Shown in pieces: positions 13,896 to 14,772 of a DNA stretch of 14,772 nucleotides. The position numbers and the translations under genes are program-made. The notes below the pieces were generated by a model. That model searched no databases. It was not told the DNA's origin and saw nothing but the letters and a program-made list of their open reading frames with translations. This DNA comes from Elusimicrobia bacterium CG06_land_8_20_14_3_00_38_11 (GTDB lineage Bacteria; Elusimicrobiota; UBA8919): assembly GCA_002780205.1 (NCBI GenBank), contig PEVQ01000066.1:1-14772 (forward strand). Direction: 5' to 3'. Position 1 is the stretch's first letter. Each line of letters opens with the position of its first letter.

Positions 13896-14681
13896 ATGCT
13901 TTCCATAAAAATATTGTCAACACGAATTGATAATATCACACTTTCAGATGCATTATCTCTTACAGATAATTTTCTTGCCGACGGCAAATCCCACCAGATA
14001 ATAACCGCAAATCCTTTAATGATTTTTGAAGCGCACAAAAACGACGCTTCGCTAAAAACTTGTCCCGAACTTGTTTCGGGATTAAAAAATATTTTTGACA
14101 CAGCCGCACTTGTTATTCCTGAAAGTGCGGGCGTTCATTGGGCCGCAAAATTTCTAAAAACTCCGCTTTCAGAAAAAATTCCCGGAATTGATTTTATGAT
14201 TTTTTTGATGAAATATGCACAGCAAAAAAATTATTCCGTTTTTTTCCTCGGAGCTAAAGAAGAAGTGATAAAAAAAGCGGCGGATGAAATCAAAAAAAAA
14301 TTCCCGGAGTTAAAAATTGCGGGTTTCCATAACGGCTATTTTCGTGAAACGGGAAACGAACAGGATGTAATTTCACAGATAAAATCGTCCGGTGCGGAAA
14401 TACTTTTCGCGGGATTAAGCACCCCTTTTCAGGAAATATGGCTCAACAAAAATCTTGAAAAATTGGGTGTAAAAATCGCGATGGGTGTCGGCGGAAGTTT
14501 TGATGTTCTATCGGGCAATTTAAGACGGGCGCCGAAATGGATGATAGACAGGGATATAGAGTGGATTTTCCGGGTAGCACAGCAACCGTGGAGAATTTTA
14601 AGAATTATAAAACTTTTTTCTTTCGCATTAAAAATTTTAAAAGAAAAAATACGGTTGATTTGTGAAAAATTTTATGTATAA
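13896..14681 (+). CDS. WecG/TagA/CpsF-family glycosyltransferase (GT26)
   Basis: A 261-residue peripheral membrane glycosyltransferase. The family transfers N-acetylmannosaminuronate (WecG) or N-acetylmannosamine (TagA) from UDP to an undecaprenyl-linked acceptor for enterobacterial common antigen, teichoic acid or other surface glycans. Motifs are IDNITLSDAL (11-20), TANP (37-40), PESAGVHWAAK (75-85), FFLGAKEE, GYF, LSTPFQEIW, GVGGSFDVLSG and RRAPKWM, with a basic, hydrophobic C-terminal tail (about 225-261) of the kind that anchors TagA to the membrane. Two oddities are seen. Residues 55-62 are encoded by a palindromic insert absent from family members I recall, and the usual PDG around the putative catalytic Asp reads PES, Glu76 standing at that place. 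The ATG at 13896 fits the family start but lacks a Shine-Dalgarno sequence. Sugar and acceptor are unknown. Confidence 0.9.
   Translation: MLSIKILSTRIDNITLSDALSLTDNFLADGKSHQIITANPLMIFEAHKNDASLKTCPELVSGLKNIFDTAALVIPESAGVHWAAKFLKTPLSEKIPGIDFMIFLMKYAQQKNYSVFFLGAKEEVIKKAADEIKKKFPELKIAGFHNGYFRETGNEQDVISQIKSSGAEILFAGLSTPFQEIWLNKNLEKLGVKIAMGVGGSFDVLSGNLRRAPKWMIDRDIEWIFRVAQQPWRILRIIKLFSFALKILKEKIRLICEKFYV
14053..14088 (+). repeat. In-frame palindromic insert within the wecG-like gene
   Basis: TCCCGAA (14063-14069) and TTCGGGA (14075-14081) are perfect 7-bp arms with loop CTTGT. The surrounding piece is flanked by direct repeats TAAAAA at 14053-14058 and 14083-14088. Removing one flank plus the insert deletes exactly 30 nt (10 codons), and the joined protein ASLKNIFDTAALV aligns well with the family pattern. 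The insert encodes about TCPELVSG (55-62). The flanks are simple A-rich sequence, so a true target duplication is not certain. Confidence 0.75.
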
Positions 14682-14682
14682 T
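14655..14682 (+). promoter_or_regulatory. Sigma70-like promoter for the metallophosphoesterase gene
   Basis: TTGATT (14655-14660) and a perfect TATAAT (14677-14682) are separated by 16 bp. The box overlaps the end of the wecG-like gene. The expected start site, 7-8 nt after the -10 box, falls on or next to the GTG at 14690, so the mRNA may be leaderless. Confidence 0.65.
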
Positions 14683-14689
14683 ATCTCCT

Positions 14690-14772
14690 GTGAAATATGC
14701 AATTTTTTCGGATATACATTCAAATCTTGAAGCATTAGAGAATGTATTAACCAAAATCACTAAACAAAATGT
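14690..14772 (+). CDS. Metallophosphoesterase, N-terminal part (partial)
   Basis: The first 27 codons of a gene that runs off the window. The translation, starting at GTG, begins KYAIFSDIHSNLEAL after the start residue. SDIHSN has the D-X-H metal ligands (Asp8, His10) of the calcineurin-like phosphoesterase fold, and the N-terminal pattern matches small stand-alone phosphodiesterases of the YfcE/MJ0936 group. These are soluble enzymes binding two metal ions; some hydrolyse cyclic nucleotides or other phosphodiesters. The substrate cannot be told from this fragment. The GTG start is supported by exact alignment to the family N-terminus and by the promoter just upstream; no Shine-Dalgarno sequence precedes it. 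Confidence 0.85.
   Translation, partial: MKYAIFSDIHSNLEALENVLTKITKQN

Overview
The window is A+T-rich DNA with densely packed genes, all on the + strand, and reads as chromosome from a free-living bacterium. It has a DNA mismatch repair block (mutS, mutL, no mutH), smc, miaB, a DksA/TraR-type regulator, a PilZ protein, a membrane GT2 polysaccharide synthase and a WecG/TagA-type glycosyltransferase. Gene content together with several families of short and long palindromic repeats recalls uncultured lineages such as Omnitrophota or Elusimicrobiota. That placement is an inference from general impression; the window has no rRNA or other decisive marker.

Layout. 1-549 is the 3' part of larE (sulfur insertion for a nickel-pincer cofactor). 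A sigma70-like promoter leads to a PLP-dependent Orn/Lys/Arg decarboxylase (606-2060). A long inverted repeat begins at its stop codon. A short DksA/TraR zinc-finger regulator follows (2168-2506), and a second copy of the same repeat begins at its stop codon. This second copy carries three different short palindromes, the last one 3 nt before the GT2 synthase start (2657-4114). miaB follows 1 nt later (4116-5249), lacks its C-terminal TRAM domain and ends inside another long inverted repeat. mutS (5311-7884) overlaps a PilZ-domain gene with a Cys-rich tail (7871-8311). A G+C-rich, foldable 160-nt gap separates this from mutL (8472-10145). smc (10265-13735) has its own consensus promoter and a good ribosome binding site. 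Two further repeat families fill the smc-wecG gap. wecG/tagA-like (13896-14681) carries an in-frame palindromic insert. The window ends in the first 27 codons of a metallophosphoesterase gene whose promoter suggests a leaderless mRNA.

How the genes work together. MutS and MutL form a MutH-independent mismatch repair pair: MutL keeps the DQHA(X)2E(X)4E endonuclease motif, and both proteins show likely beta-clamp-binding peptides. GT2-miaB-mutS-pilZ are spaced like a transcription unit, possibly reaching mutL. The two glycosyltransferases and the c-di-GMP receptor point to surface polysaccharide production, but no complete pathway is present.

The most unusual signal is the repeats. At least four long inverted-repeat families lie at gene ends, and several short palindromes lie inside or against genes. 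One adds about 10 codons in frame to wecG, one sits in the interdomain linker of miaB, and one replaces the end of miaB. This resembles the in-gene palindromic elements known from Rickettsia, but here several unrelated sequence families are involved. Copy number genome-wide cannot be judged from this window.
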